Position numbers and translations under genes: made by a program
Notes under the pieces: model-generated
What the model saw: the letters and a program-made list of their open reading frames with translations, nothing else
What the model was told of the DNA's origin: nothing
The model's database searches: none
DNA from: Pseudomonadota bacterium
GTDB taxonomy: Bacteria > Pseudomonadota > Alphaproteobacteria > Sphingomonadales > Sphingomonadaceae
DNA length: 64,000 bases
Assembly (NCBI GenBank): GCA_029550345.1
Contig: JAKPHK010000052.1
Coordinates: forward strand, 1-64,000
Reading direction: 5' to 3'
Part shown: piece by piece, positions 52,214-61,081 of the stretch
Layout: every line of letters starts with the position of its first letter
How positions within the stretch are numbered: the first letter of the stretch is position 1

Positions 52214-54331
52214 ATGGCGCGCCATTTCAAAACCCTGTTTGCCCTTTCCGCTCTGACCGCGCCGGCCGTGGCGCTGGCTTGCGCCGATCCCGGGTGTGAA
52301 GGCGGGTTCAACCTCATCGGCAATCAGCAGACCTGCCAGGGCCGGGCGATGCTGGCTCCGGGCAATGACAGCCGGATCAACCTGATGTTCCTGCTGGCGG
52401 ACAAGGGCGGGCGAGTGCTCGCCCCGGTCGCCGCGAGCGATGAAGATCGTTACAGCTACATCAATACGCCCAGCGTCTTCCTTGACTGGCAGGGTTTGCG
52501 CAGTGCCTATTTCCCGGTTTCGGCGGAATCGGGCGGCAATGTCGGGCCGTCCTATTCCGGTTCGCGCTGCCAGACCTATACCAGTGGCGGCGAAGCGCTT
52601 GGCCAGGCGATGGCGGCCAATCGCGCGCTCCCAGCTGCCGAGCGCAGCGCGCTGCTCACCGCGCGTAGCCAGACCGAAGAGGTCTGCAAGCTCGGCACGG
52701 CGTGGGAACGGCAATACAAGAAGAAGTCAGAGCTGGCGCCGCTCCCGGTTTATGGCCAGTGGCCAGCCGTCGCCAGCCAGCCGGGACGCGAGTTTCTGGG
52801 CTACCTTCAGGCCGCCGAAGCCTTTTATGGCGATCGCTTTGACGTGGCCCGGCAGGGTTTTGCGGACCTGGCCAAGGCTGGGGATCCGTGGGTTCGGGAA
52901 ACCGCAGCCTATATGCTGATCCGGGTCGAATTTGCCGCAGCCCAGGCGGCGGCGGCTAACGAATACGGCGACTATGTTGGTGAAAAGGTCGATCGGGCGG
53001 CGGTGAAGCGCGGCCTGGGGGCGGTTTCGGGCTATCTCGGGGCCTACCCCAAAGGGCGCTACACCACTTCGGCGGTCGGCCTGCTGCGGCGCGGCCTGTG
53101 GCTGGCAGGTGATTATGACGCGCTGGGCGGCACCTATGCCAAGATGCTCGACCGCGCCTCTGCTTCGGACAAGGCGGCAGCGGAATTGGTCGAGGAAGTG
53201 GACATCAAGCTGCTGTTCGATCGCGGTGCCAAGGGGGCCGGGGCCAAGGGGCCGATGCTGCTTGCGGCCCAGACGCTGGTGGCGCTGCGCGATCAGAACT
53301 ATGATGATGACGGCACGCCAAGGCCGACGATCAGCGCCGCCCAGATTGATGCGCTGGAACCGCAGTTTGCGGGCCATGCAGAGCTGTTCAGCTACCTTCA
53401 GGCGACCCATGCCTTTTACTACGCGAAGGACTATCGCCGGGTTTTGACGCTGATCCCCGACGATGCCCGCCGGGCCGAGCAGTCCAACCTCTCGTTCAGC
53501 CGCCAGATGCTGCGCGGCATGGCGCTGGCCGCGCTGGGGGACCGTAACGAGGCCGGGTTCTGGCAGGAACTGATCCCCGGTGCCAAGGGGGCCTGGCAGC
53601 GCCCGCTGGCCGAACTGGGGCTGGCGATGAACTGGGAACGGACTGGCAAGCTCGATGCTGTTTTCGCCAGTGGCTCACCGATCACCAACCGTGAAATCCG
53701 CGGCCGCCTGATCGATCGCTCGGTCGGGCCGGTGCTGCTGCGTTCGATCACCGGGAACAAGGGCAACGCCGGTGAAGAGCGGGACTTCGCGCTCTACACC
53801 CTGCTAGCCAACGAACTTGTCATGGGGCATTATGCGCCGTTTGGGGCAGACGTTAAGCTGCCGGTTGCCGATTCCAAGAACAACGCAGCGATCTTCACCA
53901 AGGGCAAGGTTTCCGACGGTTATCCCTGCGCGCCGCTGGCCGTGACCGTGGCAGCGCTGGCGAAGAATCCGCAGGATGTTGCTGGCCGCTTGTGCCTGGG
54001 CGATTTCTTCCGGATGCACGGGCTCGACTATCTTCACGGCGAATACGATGTTGCTCCCAAGAAGGACGAGCTGGGCGGCTATGCCGTCGGCTTTTCGGGC
54101 AAGCGCAATTTCCGCAGTGAATTCTACACCTCGATCATCGCCAATCCGGCCGCCGGTGCGAACGACAAGGCCTATGCCCTGTACCGCGCGGTGATGTGCT
54201 ATGCCCCCAGCGGGATCAACGATTGCGGCGGAGCGGAAGTGCCGAAAAGCCAGCGCAAGGCCTGGTTCGATCGGCTCAAGCGTGATTATCCGCAAAGCCA
54301 GTGGGCCAAGAAGCTGCGCTATTACTGGTGA
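52214..54331 (+). CDS. large secreted helical-repeat protein of unknown function
   Basis: 705-residue exported protein. Signal peptide (FALSALTAPAVALA-CADPGC), a Cys-containing N-terminal domain (NLIGNQQTCQGRAML), then long stretches of alpha-helical, TPR-like character (YLQAAEAFYGDRFDVARQGF, YLQATHAFYYAKDYRRVLTL) with repeated (G/S)YLQA(A/T)xAFY. GAGGAG lies before the ATG at 52214. It overlaps the following lipoprotein gene by GTGA, so the two products probably act together in the envelope. The family is not recognised. Confidence 0.78.
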   Translation: MARHFKTLFALSALTAPAVALACADPGCEGGFNLIGNQQTCQGRAMLAPGNDSRINLMFLLADKGGRVLAPVAASDEDRYSYINTPSVFLDWQGLRSAYFPVSAESGGNVGPSYSGSRCQTYTSGGEALGQAMAANRALPAAERSALLTARSQTEEVCKLGTAWERQYKKKSELAPLPVYGQWPAVASQPGREFLGYLQAAEAFYGDRFDVARQGFADLAKAGDPWVRETAAYMLIRVEFAAAQAAAANEYGDYVGEKVDRAAVKRGLGAVSGYLGAYPKGRYTTSAVGLLRRGLWLAGDYDALGGTYAKMLDRASASDKAAAELVEEVDIKLLFDRGAKGAGAKGPMLLAAQTLVALRDQNYDDDGTPRPTISAAQIDALEPQFAGHAELFSYLQATHAFYYAKDYRRVLTLIPDDARRAEQSNLSFSRQMLRGMALAALGDRNEAGFWQELIPGAKGAWQRPLAELGLAMNWERTGKLDAVFASGSPITNREIRGRLIDRSVGPVLLRSITGNKGNAGEERDFALYTLLANELVMGHYAPFGADVKLPVADSKNNAAIFTKGKVSDGYPCAPLAVTVAALAKNPQDVAGRLCLGDFFRMHGLDYLHGEYDVAPKKDELGGYAVGFSGKRNFRSEFYTSIIANPAAGANDKAYALYRAVMCYAPSGINDCGGAEVPKSQRKAWFDRLKRDYPQSQWAKKLRYYW

Positions 54332-55023
54332 GGTGGGCTGGCTTTGGTCTGGCGCTGGCCCTGGCGGCCTGCGCCCCGCAGGCCTCGGGCCGGGTCGATG
54401 CGGCAGACTACCGGGAATTCTTCCTTTGGGCCGGCGTTCGCCCGCAGGCGGTGCTGGAACGGGCGACGACGGTCTATCTGCTGGCCGGTGAAGTACGCCG
54501 CGACGGCGCTTATCTGGCCTTGCGCGCCGCCCCGCGGCTTGACCATGCCGAGGTCTGGCTGGTGGTGCGCACCCAGTCGCTCGACTGGACCCCGGCGCTT
54601 GAATCCCGGATCTTCGCGGAACTGGATCGCTGGCGCGCGACCGGCACTCGGATTGCCGGGCTTCAAATCGATTTCGATGCCGCCACCCGGGGGCTGGATC
54701 GCTATGCGGGATTCCTGAAGGACCTCCGGACGCGCCTGCCGCAACCTTATCGGCTGTCGATCACCGGGCTGATGGACTGGAGCGCCAATGCCGATCCGGC
54801 GGCACTGGCCCAGCTCAAGGGCACAGTCGATGAAGTGGTTGTGCAAAGTTATCAGGGCCGTACCACGATCACCGGGTATGACCGCTATCTGGCGCGGCTG
54901 GCACGCGTTCCGGTGCCGCACAAGGTCGCGCTGGTCCAGGGCGGCGAATGGCGCGAACCCGCCGCCCTGAAAGCCGATCCGCTGTTCCGGGGCTACGTGG
55001 TGTTCCTGCTCAACCCGGCCTAG
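54328..55023 (+). CDS. DUF3142 lipoprotein
   Basis: 231-residue lipoprotein. The GTG start at 54328 overlaps the upstream stop as GTGA and gives a clean lipobox (GLALALAAC-AP). The mature domain (YREFFLWAGVRPQAVLERATTVYLLAGEV, GLQIDFDAATRGLDRYAGFLKDLR, LSITGLMDWSA, VDEVVVQSYQGR) matches DUF3142, which looks like a TIM-barrel glycoside-hydrolase relative. The IDFD motif sits at the expected strand end. Its coupling to the TPR-like secreted protein suggests a shared envelope role. The stop overlaps the converging diguanylate cyclase by 4 bp. Confidence 0.82.
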   Translation: MRWAGFGLALALAACAPQASGRVDAADYREFFLWAGVRPQAVLERATTVYLLAGEVRRDGAYLALRAAPRLDHAEVWLVVRTQSLDWTPALESRIFAELDRWRATGTRIAGLQIDFDAATRGLDRYAGFLKDLRTRLPQPYRLSITGLMDWSANADPAALAQLKGTVDEVVVQSYQGRTTITGYDRYLARLARVPVPHKVALVQGGEWREPAALKADPLFRGYVVFLLNPA

Positions 55024-56180
55024 GCCGCCGCGTCAATCTGTGGTGGGAGGCAGTCGTCGGGCACGGCGGCTTCGATCCGGTTGCGGCCGTTGAGCTTGGC
55101 GCGGTACAGCGCCGTATCGGCGGCGCGCAGGGCGGTGCGCGGATCACCACACGCGAAGACATCGGCGATCCCGGCGGAAAAGGTGACCTGGCCAAAGGGT
55201 TGCTCGGTAGCCCGGTTGACGAGACGCCGTTCGGCCAGCTGCTGGCGCAATTGCTCAAGTTTGGCAAAGGCGCTGTCGGCCGAAAGGCCGCGGAACAACA
55301 CGACGAATTCTTCGCCGCCATGACGCGCAACGTGGCAGCGGTCGTTGGAAATCCGTGCCAGGCTTTCGGCGATCAGCTTCAGAACGCGGTCGCCGGCTTC
55401 GTGGCCATGGCTGTCGTTGATCGCCTTGAAATGGTCGATGTCGCAAAAGGCCACGCACAGCGTATCGCATTCGGTCTGGGCGATGCGGAATTCCTGCTCG
55501 AAAGTGGCTTCGAAGGCGCGGCGGTTGGGCAGGCCGGTCAGGTGGTCCTCCCCCGCGCTGCGCCGGGCTTCGTCAAGGCGCCGTTTCAGCGCGCGGGTCT
55601 GGGCCTCGCTGCGCAGCATCTGCCGCTCGATCTCGCGGGTGCGGCGCATCATGACCTTGGCGATCGTCGCCAGTTCCGAGATCACCTCGCCCGCTTTGGT
55701 CACCTGCTCCAGTTCGGTGACATGGGCTTCCAGCGCCGATTGATATTCGCTGGTCGCAAACTGGGCGTCGCGGCTGGTCTTGCCGAATTCGTCGATCGAA
55801 TGTTCAAGCCGTTCCATCAGCTTGGCCAGCAGCGCAATTTCCTCGCCTTCCTCGGCAAAGCCCAGTTCCTCGTCGATCCACTCGACAGTGACGGGTTTCT
55901 GCTGGTGCAGGCGGCGGTCAATTGCGCGAACGATCCGGCCGTCCGCACCGCTCAGGTAATTCCAGGCCAGGGCCAGGGTCCTGGCATTAACCTCAAGCTT
56001 GTGCGCGCCCAGGAACGCACCGACTTCTTCAACCTGATGCTGCTGCAGGCTCGCGCGGCGTTCCTGGCGGGGCGGAGGACTCGCCTGCCGCTGTACGGCG
56101 GAATCGCCGCGTTGCCCAAGGCCAAGCCAGTCAAGCAAGCCGCGATTGCTGCGGCCAAGTTCGGGATCGTGTGCGGTCAT
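55020..56180 (-). CDS. diguanylate cyclase (GGDEF)
   Basis: 386-residue cytoplasmic GGDEF protein. The first about 200 residues are helical with a coiled coil (YQSALEAHVTELEQVTKAGEVISEL, MRRTREIERQMLRSEAQTRALKRRL), then a GGDEF domain starting DHLTGLPNRRAFEATFEQEF, metal-binding DIDHFKAINDSHGHEAGD and the active site HGGEEFVVLF. There is no membrane helix and no EAL domain. It should make cyclic-di-GMP; an inhibitory RxxD site is not obvious. It lies 54 bp downstream of gcrA on the same strand. Confidence 0.95.
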   Translation of the reverse strand: MTAHDPELGRSNRGLLDWLGLGQRGDSAVQRQASPPPRQERRASLQQHQVEEVGAFLGAHKLEVNARTLALAWNYLSGADGRIVRAIDRRLHQQKPVTVEWIDEELGFAEEGEEIALLAKLMERLEHSIDEFGKTSRDAQFATSEYQSALEAHVTELEQVTKAGEVISELATIAKVMMRRTREIERQMLRSEAQTRALKRRLDEARRSAGEDHLTGLPNRRAFEATFEQEFRIAQTECDTLCVAFCDIDHFKAINDSHGHEAGDRVLKLIAESLARISNDRCHVARHGGEEFVVLFRGLSADSAFAKLEQLRQQLAERRLVNRATEQPFGQVTFSAGIADVFACGDPRTALRAADTALYRAKLNGRNRIEAAVPDDCLPPQIDAAA

Positions 56181-56234
56181 GCCGTGGTTAACGGCTGCCG
56201 CATCAGGAATTTAAGAGCGGTCGGCGGCGGCGCG

Positions 56235-56882
56235 TTAACGCACCCGCGGGCCGCCGAACGGCAGCGGCGGGGGCGGGCGGCGATGGCCGCGCGGCAGCTG
56301 CGCCTGATAGGCCCGTCCGCAATGCTCGACGCAATAGGGGAAGCCGGGGTTCACCTTCTCACCGCAGAAGTGAAAGTCCGGTTCGCCCGGGTGGCCCATC
56401 GGCCAGCGGCAGATCCGGTCGTTCAGATCGAGCAGGCTGGTCTTGTCGGCCATTTCCGGGCTCGGCTTGGCCGGAACCAGGCGGCGCGGCGGGGCCGGGG
56501 GAATCGGGGCCTGTTGATCGCCCGGACCCTGACGCAGGAATCCGCCGGGACCGACCGAGACGATCCGCGGCATATCCGCGGCAGGCGCGCTCGGCGCAGG
56601 CTGAACCGGCGCGGGTGCCGCCGCGCGCGGCGCCGGGGCAGGGCGTGGAGCCGGGGCAGGGCGCGGCGCGGCCTCAGCCTTGGGGGCCTTGGGCGCAGGG
56701 GCGGGCGTTTCCTTCTCGTTCGGTTTGACCGGGCTGGGGCGGGCCTTCAGCCCCAGGCGGTGCGCCTTGCCGATCACGGCGTTGCGGCTGACGCCGCCCA
56801 GTTCGTCCGCGATCTGGCTGGCGGTGGCTCCGCCTTCCCACATCTTGGTCAGCTTTTCGATCCGTTCGTCGGTCCAGCTCAT
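56235..56882 (-). CDS. gcrA: cell-cycle regulator GcrA
   Basis: 215-residue GcrA, the alphaproteobacterial sigma70 cofactor that activates CcrM-methylated promoters. The N-terminal DNA-binding helix-turn-helix is SWTDERIEKLTKMWEGGATASQIADELGGVSRNAVIGKAHRLGL. The middle is a long Pro/Ala-rich linker (longer than in Caulobacter). The C-terminal sigma-binding domain has LDLNDRICRWPMGHPGEPDFHFCGEKVNPGFPYCVEHC with four conserved cysteines. The ATG at 56882 is used. Confidence 0.95.
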   Translation of the reverse strand: MSWTDERIEKLTKMWEGGATASQIADELGGVSRNAVIGKAHRLGLKARPSPVKPNEKETPAPAPKAPKAEAAPRPAPAPRPAPAPRAAAPAPVQPAPSAPAADMPRIVSVGPGGFLRQGPGDQQAPIPPAPPRRLVPAKPSPEMADKTSLLDLNDRICRWPMGHPGEPDFHFCGEKVNPGFPYCVEHCGRAYQAQLPRGHRRPPPPLPFGGPRVR

Positions 56883-56952
56883 CAATCAATATCCTCAGCG
56901 GCCTGGTGCCGCATACTTGCCTTGGGCGCTGGCTGCGGATAGTCGCCGCAGC

Positions 56953-57843
56953 ATGGCCGATCAACCTTTTCCCGAAACCGATAGCGTCGCTTCACCCGGG
57001 GCCGCCACTGGCGGGGGCAAAGCCAGCTTTCCGGCTCAGGGAGTTCCCCATTTTTCCGGTTTCAACCGGCTGGGGCTGTGGACCCTCTATATGAAGGAGG
57101 TTCGCCGGTTCTTCAAGGTCCAGACCCAGACGATCTGGGCTCCGGCGATGACTACGCTGCTTTATCTGATGATCTTTACCGTGGCGATGGGCCGGGGTGG
57201 GCGCGAAGTGCTGGGCGTTTCCTTCGCCAGCTTCATCGCGCCGGGGCTGATCGTGATGGGCATGGTCAACAATGCATTTGCCAACACCAGCTTCAATTTC
57301 CTGGCCGGCAAGATCCAGGGCACGATCGTCGATTACCTGATGCCGCCGCTGTCGAACCTTGAACTGATCCTGGGCCTGATCGGCGCGGCAGTGACCCGCG
57401 CGGTGCTGGTCGGGCTGGCGATCGCGGCGGCGATGCTGCTGTGGCCGGGGGTTTCGCTGAAGATTGCGCATCCCTGGGCGGTGGTCTGGTTCGGGCTGAT
57501 GGGATCGGTGATGCTGGCGGTGATCGGGCTGATAACCTCGGTCTGGGCGGAAAAGTTCGACCATGCGGCAATGGTCACCAACTTCCTGATCGTGCCGCTG
57601 ACCATGCTTTCCGGCACGTTCTATGTGATCGACAACCTCAACCCGGTGTTCCAGGCGGTTAGCCGCGCGAACCCGTTTTTCTACGTCATCTCGGGCTTCC
57701 GCTTTGGCTTCCTGGGGCAGAGCGACATCGGTGCGACCAACAGCGCGGTGATGGGCGGGGCGCTGTATGTCGGCGCGCTGACCTTGGTATTGTGCGTCGC
57801 GCTCTATGGTCTGCTCAAGAGCGGGTGGAAGCTCAAGAGCTGA
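56953..57843 (+). CDS. ABC-2 type transporter permease (orphan)
   Basis: 296-residue permease of the ABC-2/NodJ-DrrB type with six helices (WAPAMTTLLYLMIFTVAMG, FIAPGLIVMGMVNNAFANTSF, LIGAAVTRAVLVGLAIAAAMLLW, WFGLMGSVMLAVIGLITSVWA, VTNFLIVPLTMLSGTFYVI, GALYVGALTLVLCVALYGLL). The PLTMLSGTFYVIDNLNPVFQAVSRANPFFYV ending is the family signature. The matching ATPase is not adjacent. It is divergent from gcrA by 70 bp. It exports an unknown lipid, polysaccharide or drug. Confidence 0.9.
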   Translation: MADQPFPETDSVASPGAATGGGKASFPAQGVPHFSGFNRLGLWTLYMKEVRRFFKVQTQTIWAPAMTTLLYLMIFTVAMGRGGREVLGVSFASFIAPGLIVMGMVNNAFANTSFNFLAGKIQGTIVDYLMPPLSNLELILGLIGAAVTRAVLVGLAIAAAMLLWPGVSLKIAHPWAVVWFGLMGSVMLAVIGLITSVWAEKFDHAAMVTNFLIVPLTMLSGTFYVIDNLNPVFQAVSRANPFFYVISGFRFGFLGQSDIGATNSAVMGGALYVGALTLVLCVALYGLLKSGWKLKS

Positions 57844-57906
57844 CCGGCTGGACCTCATCGCGGGCGGCGTTATGGTTCTGCTGATTCGCAATCGGGGGAA
57901 GACTGC

Positions 57907-58791
57907 ATGAGTGACTGGATCGAACAGCTTGAGCGGCTGACCCGCCTGCACAAGGACGGGGCCCTGACCGACGAGGAGTTCGCTGTCCAGAAGGCCCGGC
58001 TGCTTGAGGCCAAAGACGCTCCCGCGCAACCGGCCCCCATGCCTGAGCCACCGCAGGCACCCGTCCCGTCGGCTACACCCGCTTATACGGCAGAACCGGT
58101 ATATGAACCGGAACCGGCGCCACAAAAGTCGAGAGTGTCCCTGTTTGTCGGACTGGGCGTAGTCGCGGCCGGTATTCTTGGTGCGGCCGCCTGGTATGGC
58201 TCGCGCGCGGTTCCGGACGATCAGCTGGTTGCAGCAGGGGCAGTGGCGAGCGCTTCTCCCAGCGGCGCGGAGCTGGCGACCGACGCGCCCGAACCCACGC
58301 CGACTCCGGTCGCGCTCGATGGGTCGCTGGCATTCGCTTCGCCCTCGCAGTGCCAGGCCGGGGATACGCTGGAAAAGGTGTACAAGAAGCTGGAGGCCGG
58401 AATGGACCTTGGCAGCGGGCGGGGGCTGACCGTGGCGCTTGACGCTTTTGAGAGTCCGCTGGCAATCACGGCCAAGTCCGGCAAGGACAAGGACGAGGTC
58501 GATACCGCCAGTGCCGAAATCCGGTTTCCAGCGGAAACCACCTGGCATGGGCTCAAGCTCAGCCGCGTGACTGCCAGCCGCTACTACCCGCCCGAATCCG
58601 ATGGCAGCGACAGCCGCACGCTCAACTTCCTCGAGCCGCCGGAAAAGGTCCGCAAGACCTTAGCCCGGCTGGGGTTCGGGGTGCCGGTCGCCCCTGACTA
58701 TGCACCGTTGGAGAACGAAGCCTGCGGCGGATCGATGCAGATCGAAAAGCGCGACGGAGGATCGGCTCTGGTCTGCACCTGGGGTTGTTAG
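57907..58791 (+). CDS. SHOCT-domain single-span membrane protein
   Basis: 294 residues: N-terminal SHOCT motif (IEQLERLTRLHKDGALTDEEFAVQKARLL), a Pro-rich linker, a membrane helix (VSLFVGLGVVAAGILGAAAWYG), and an extracytoplasmic domain (SQCQAGDTLEKVYKKLEAGMD, ETTWHGLKLSRVTASRYYPPES, CGGSMQIEKRDG). SHOCT segments often mediate oligomerisation. No function known. It is followed by the mipA-like pseudogene on the other strand. Confidence 0.82.
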   Translation: MSDWIEQLERLTRLHKDGALTDEEFAVQKARLLEAKDAPAQPAPMPEPPQAPVPSATPAYTAEPVYEPEPAPQKSRVSLFVGLGVVAAGILGAAAWYGSRAVPDDQLVAAGAVASASPSGAELATDAPEPTPTPVALDGSLAFASPSQCQAGDTLEKVYKKLEAGMDLGSGRGLTVALDAFESPLAITAKSGKDKDEVDTASAEIRFPAETTWHGLKLSRVTASRYYPPESDGSDSRTLNFLEPPEKVRKTLARLGFGVPVAPDYAPLENEACGGSMQIEKRDGGSALVCTWGC

Positions 58792-58795
58792 GGCG

Positions 58796-59626
58796 CTATC
58801 GGTCGATCCTGATAATATAGGTCAGGGCCAGACCAGCGGTAAACTGATCGGGGCTGCCGCGCTCGCGGGTCAGTGGGCTGTCAGCGGCTGAACCTTGCAG
58901 GCGTTCGTATCCGGCAAAGCCGAACAGTCCTCATTGTCTGTCCAGCGGAAAATGCGCTCCACCCATCAGGCCCAATGCGATCAGACCACCGTCGGGTGCG
59001 TACTGGTCCAGTCCCGATGCCGCCGATTGCGCAGCGTCTATGCCAAAGAAGCGGCGGTTGTACTTCGCTCCGGCGAACCGCGCGCGCGGCCCGAAAGTCA
59101 CAAGTCTGCGGTCATTGTCCTTATCGCGCAAGACCAGATCCAGCGCGACTTCGCCAGTCAGCGCGGCGTGGCTGCCAATTCCGTGGCGCACTTCACCGCG
59201 CAGCCGCAGCGGCGGCAAAACATAGGTTTCTGCAAATATGCCAGCCTCGATGCCAAACCCGACAGTGCCGAGACCCGCAGTGGCCGGTTCTTCTCCACGT
59301 CGCGGGGCAACGGCGATGGAAAATCCGGCGGCGCTGGTCCCGCGGTTGCCGATCAGGGTGATGCTCTTGCCTTCGTCGGGCGTCTCGACCGGCAACAGCT
59401 CATTTTCACGCCAGACGTTGATTTCCGGGAACGCCCCGGCTTTGGCCCGTGTTGATCCGGGATAGCTGGGCGCCACGCGCGGGCCGATCCCGATCATAAC
59501 CAGAATGTCGGGTTTGTCCGCTTCGTCGCCCTCGGCTGCGAAAGCCTGAGGCACTGCAACAACCATTGCACCGATTATTGCGAAGACGGTTGAGCCAATT
59601 CTACGCGGCGATCGGGGCACAAGCAC
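58796..59626 (-). pseudogene. MipA/OmpV-family outer-membrane protein, in-frame TGA
   Basis: Reading from a GTG at 59626, a signal peptide (VFAIIGAMVVAVPQAFA) and a MipA/OmpV beta-barrel (VMIGIGPRVAPSYPGST, FGIEAGIFAETYVLPPLRLRGEV) run to FPLDRQ, then TGA at 58931-58933. The same frame continues with GLFGFAGYERLQGSAADSPL and ends GLALTY at the stop 58796, which is the normal MipA C-terminus (family: SLFGFAGYERLxGDAADSP). The TGA falls where a Trp or similar codon is expected, so one base change (TGG to TGA) would explain it. It is either a recent pseudogene or a sequencing error. Confidence 0.85.
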
Positions 59627-59670
59627 AATTCCCGTTACTTATCCAAAGAGGCATAGCTTGAACGGCGCGG

Positions 59671-60051
59671 TCAGTGCGTCATCGAACGGCGCAGGCGATA
59701 GCGTGCGCCGTCGAAATCCTCGAACAGTTCGGCAACGTTGGGGTGGTCCACCGGCCCGCCATCGCCGTCGCCCAGCAGGTTCTGCTGGCTGACATAGGCA
59801 ATATAGCTGGAATCGCCGTTTTCCGCGAACAGGTGATAGAACGGCTGTTCGCGGTGGGGGCGGACCTCCTTGGGGATCGATTCGTACCATTCCTCGCTGT
59901 TGGCGAAGACCGGATCGATATCGAAAACCACGCCCCGGAAATCGAAGATCTTGTGCCGGACCACATCGCCGATCCCGAACCGCGCACGCGAACTGCGCGG
60001 CGCCTCGATATCGCGACCAGCCTGGGGGGAGAAGAAGGAAGCCCTGTCCAT
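59671..60051 (-). CDS. hspQ: HspQ/YccV hemimethylated-DNA-binding family protein
   Basis: 126 residues with the HspQ fold: RARFGIGDVVRHKIFDFRGVVFDIDPVFANSEEWYES, REQPFYHLFAENGDSSYIAYVSQQNLLGD and DHPNVAELFEDFDGARYRLR. HspQ is a Lon substrate/activator, first described as binding hemimethylated DNA. The ATG at 60051 is preferred; an ATG at 60093 in frame is possible, and neither has a strong ribosome site. The longer frame runs across tRNA-Ser and is rejected. Confidence 0.92.
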   Translation of the reverse strand: MDRASFFSPQAGRDIEAPRSSRARFGIGDVVRHKIFDFRGVVFDIDPVFANSEEWYESIPKEVRPHREQPFYHLFAENGDSSYIAYVSQQNLLGDGDGGPVDHPNVAELFEDFDGARYRLRRSMTH

Positions 60052-60209
60052 AACCGGCAATATAGGGCTTGTGCGGTTGCGAAACAACGCCATGCAACCG
60101 GGCGTCCCCTGAAATTGCCGTTCTGGGGCTTGGCAAGCGCCGCGCCATAGGCTAACCGCGCGCTTCTTCGACCGGACCGGAGGCTTCGGCCCCACCCGAT
60201 CACTTCTGC

Positions 60210-60301
<92 letters not shown>

Positions 60302-60469
60302 ACCGCATTTTCGCGAACTTCCCTGAACAGCTGAGAGCGTCATAAAGTGCCGGACTTGTGCCATTTCGTGCAGATTTGGCGTTCGCCACTGATCGTGCCG
60401 GATCGTCCCAAGCCGCAGTCTGAACTGTGGCTGATATTATGGCCTGAATGATGGCGGAGATCCGCTACA

Positions 60470-60997
60470 TCACGAAAGCCATGTCCTCGTGCGCGTAACA
60501 AACTCACAATCAAGCAGGTGGCAGCGCTCACCAAGCCCGGCGTCTTTTCCGATGGTGGCGGACTTTACCTGCGCATTCGCGCTTCCGGCCGGTCCTGATT
60601 CTACATCGGCAAGGTAGTCGATCCGGCTCGGGAATACGAAGTCGGCAATCGTTCCGCCTCGGCGCCGCAACCACGTTTCGAGGCTGTTCCGAGCCTCGGG
60701 CATGATCTCGAACTGCACAGGTCTGCCCGTTTTTTGCTGGATGACGGTAGCGCGATCACGAAATGATCCGCCACTCACCAGAGCACCGATCCTGAGCTTG
60801 ACGAGGTCGCAACCGCGCAGTTTGCTGTCGATAGCCAGATCGAACAGTGCACGGTCGCGCAATCGCTTGTGCTCATCGAGACAGAACCGGATTGCCCAGA
60901 TGTCCCGCGCCTTCAACGGTCGCTTTGGGGCTGCATTTTTGCCGGAATTCCAAGGCTGCCGCTCATCGACGACAGGATCAAGATCTGAATGTCCCAT
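60470..60997 (-). pseudogene. truncated tyrosine recombinase/integrase
   Basis: Reverse-strand frame from an ATG at 60997. LKARDIWAIRFCLDEHKRLRDRALFDLAIDSKLRGCDLVKLRIGAL, TVIQQKTGRPVQFEIMPEARNSLETWL and DFVFPSRID are the N-terminal and first catalytic part of a known tyrosine-recombinase family, with the catalytic Arg in SKLRGCDL. Similarity ends at SRIDY (near 60618); the normal HSLRRTKA, LLGHT and Tyr segments are missing. The last about 45 residues are antisense to the other integrase fragment. It is therefore broken and inactive. Confidence 0.8.
60481..60610 (+). pseudogene. N-terminal fragment of a P4-type tyrosine integrase
   Basis: From 60485 the frame reads PRARNKLTIKQVAALTKPG then FSDGGGLYLRIRASGRS, the DUF4102 N-terminal arm of P4-type integrases (typically LTxxxxxxxxPGxxxDGGGLYLxVxxSGxxxW). 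The ATG at 60481 is out of frame by one inserted base. A TGA (60596) replaces the expected Trp, and after FYIGK similarity stops. It lies 180 bp past tRNA-Ser in the same orientation, where an integrated element's integrase normally sits, so this is a decayed remnant. Confidence 0.75.
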
Positions 60998-61064
60998 GGT
61001 GCTTCTCCAGCGGCCAGGATGGCCATTGAGAATATGGGATGCCTCTTGATTAAGGCCCCAATAG

Positions 61065-61079
61065 GAACATAAAGTGAAC
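61065..61079. promoter_or_regulatory. LexA (SOS) box of imuA-imuB-dnaE2
   Basis: GAAC-N7-GAAC (spacer ATAAAGT) is the canonical alphaproteobacterial LexA operator. It ends 2 bp before the imuA ATG, so LexA would sit across the transcription start. This fits SOS induction of the mutasome genes. Confidence 0.92.
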
Positions 61080-61081
61080 AA

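Noticed and set aside
49256..52714. 1152-codon reverse frame opposite rpsO and pnp
   Set aside because: Antisense shadow; forward genes are unmistakable S15 and PNPase.
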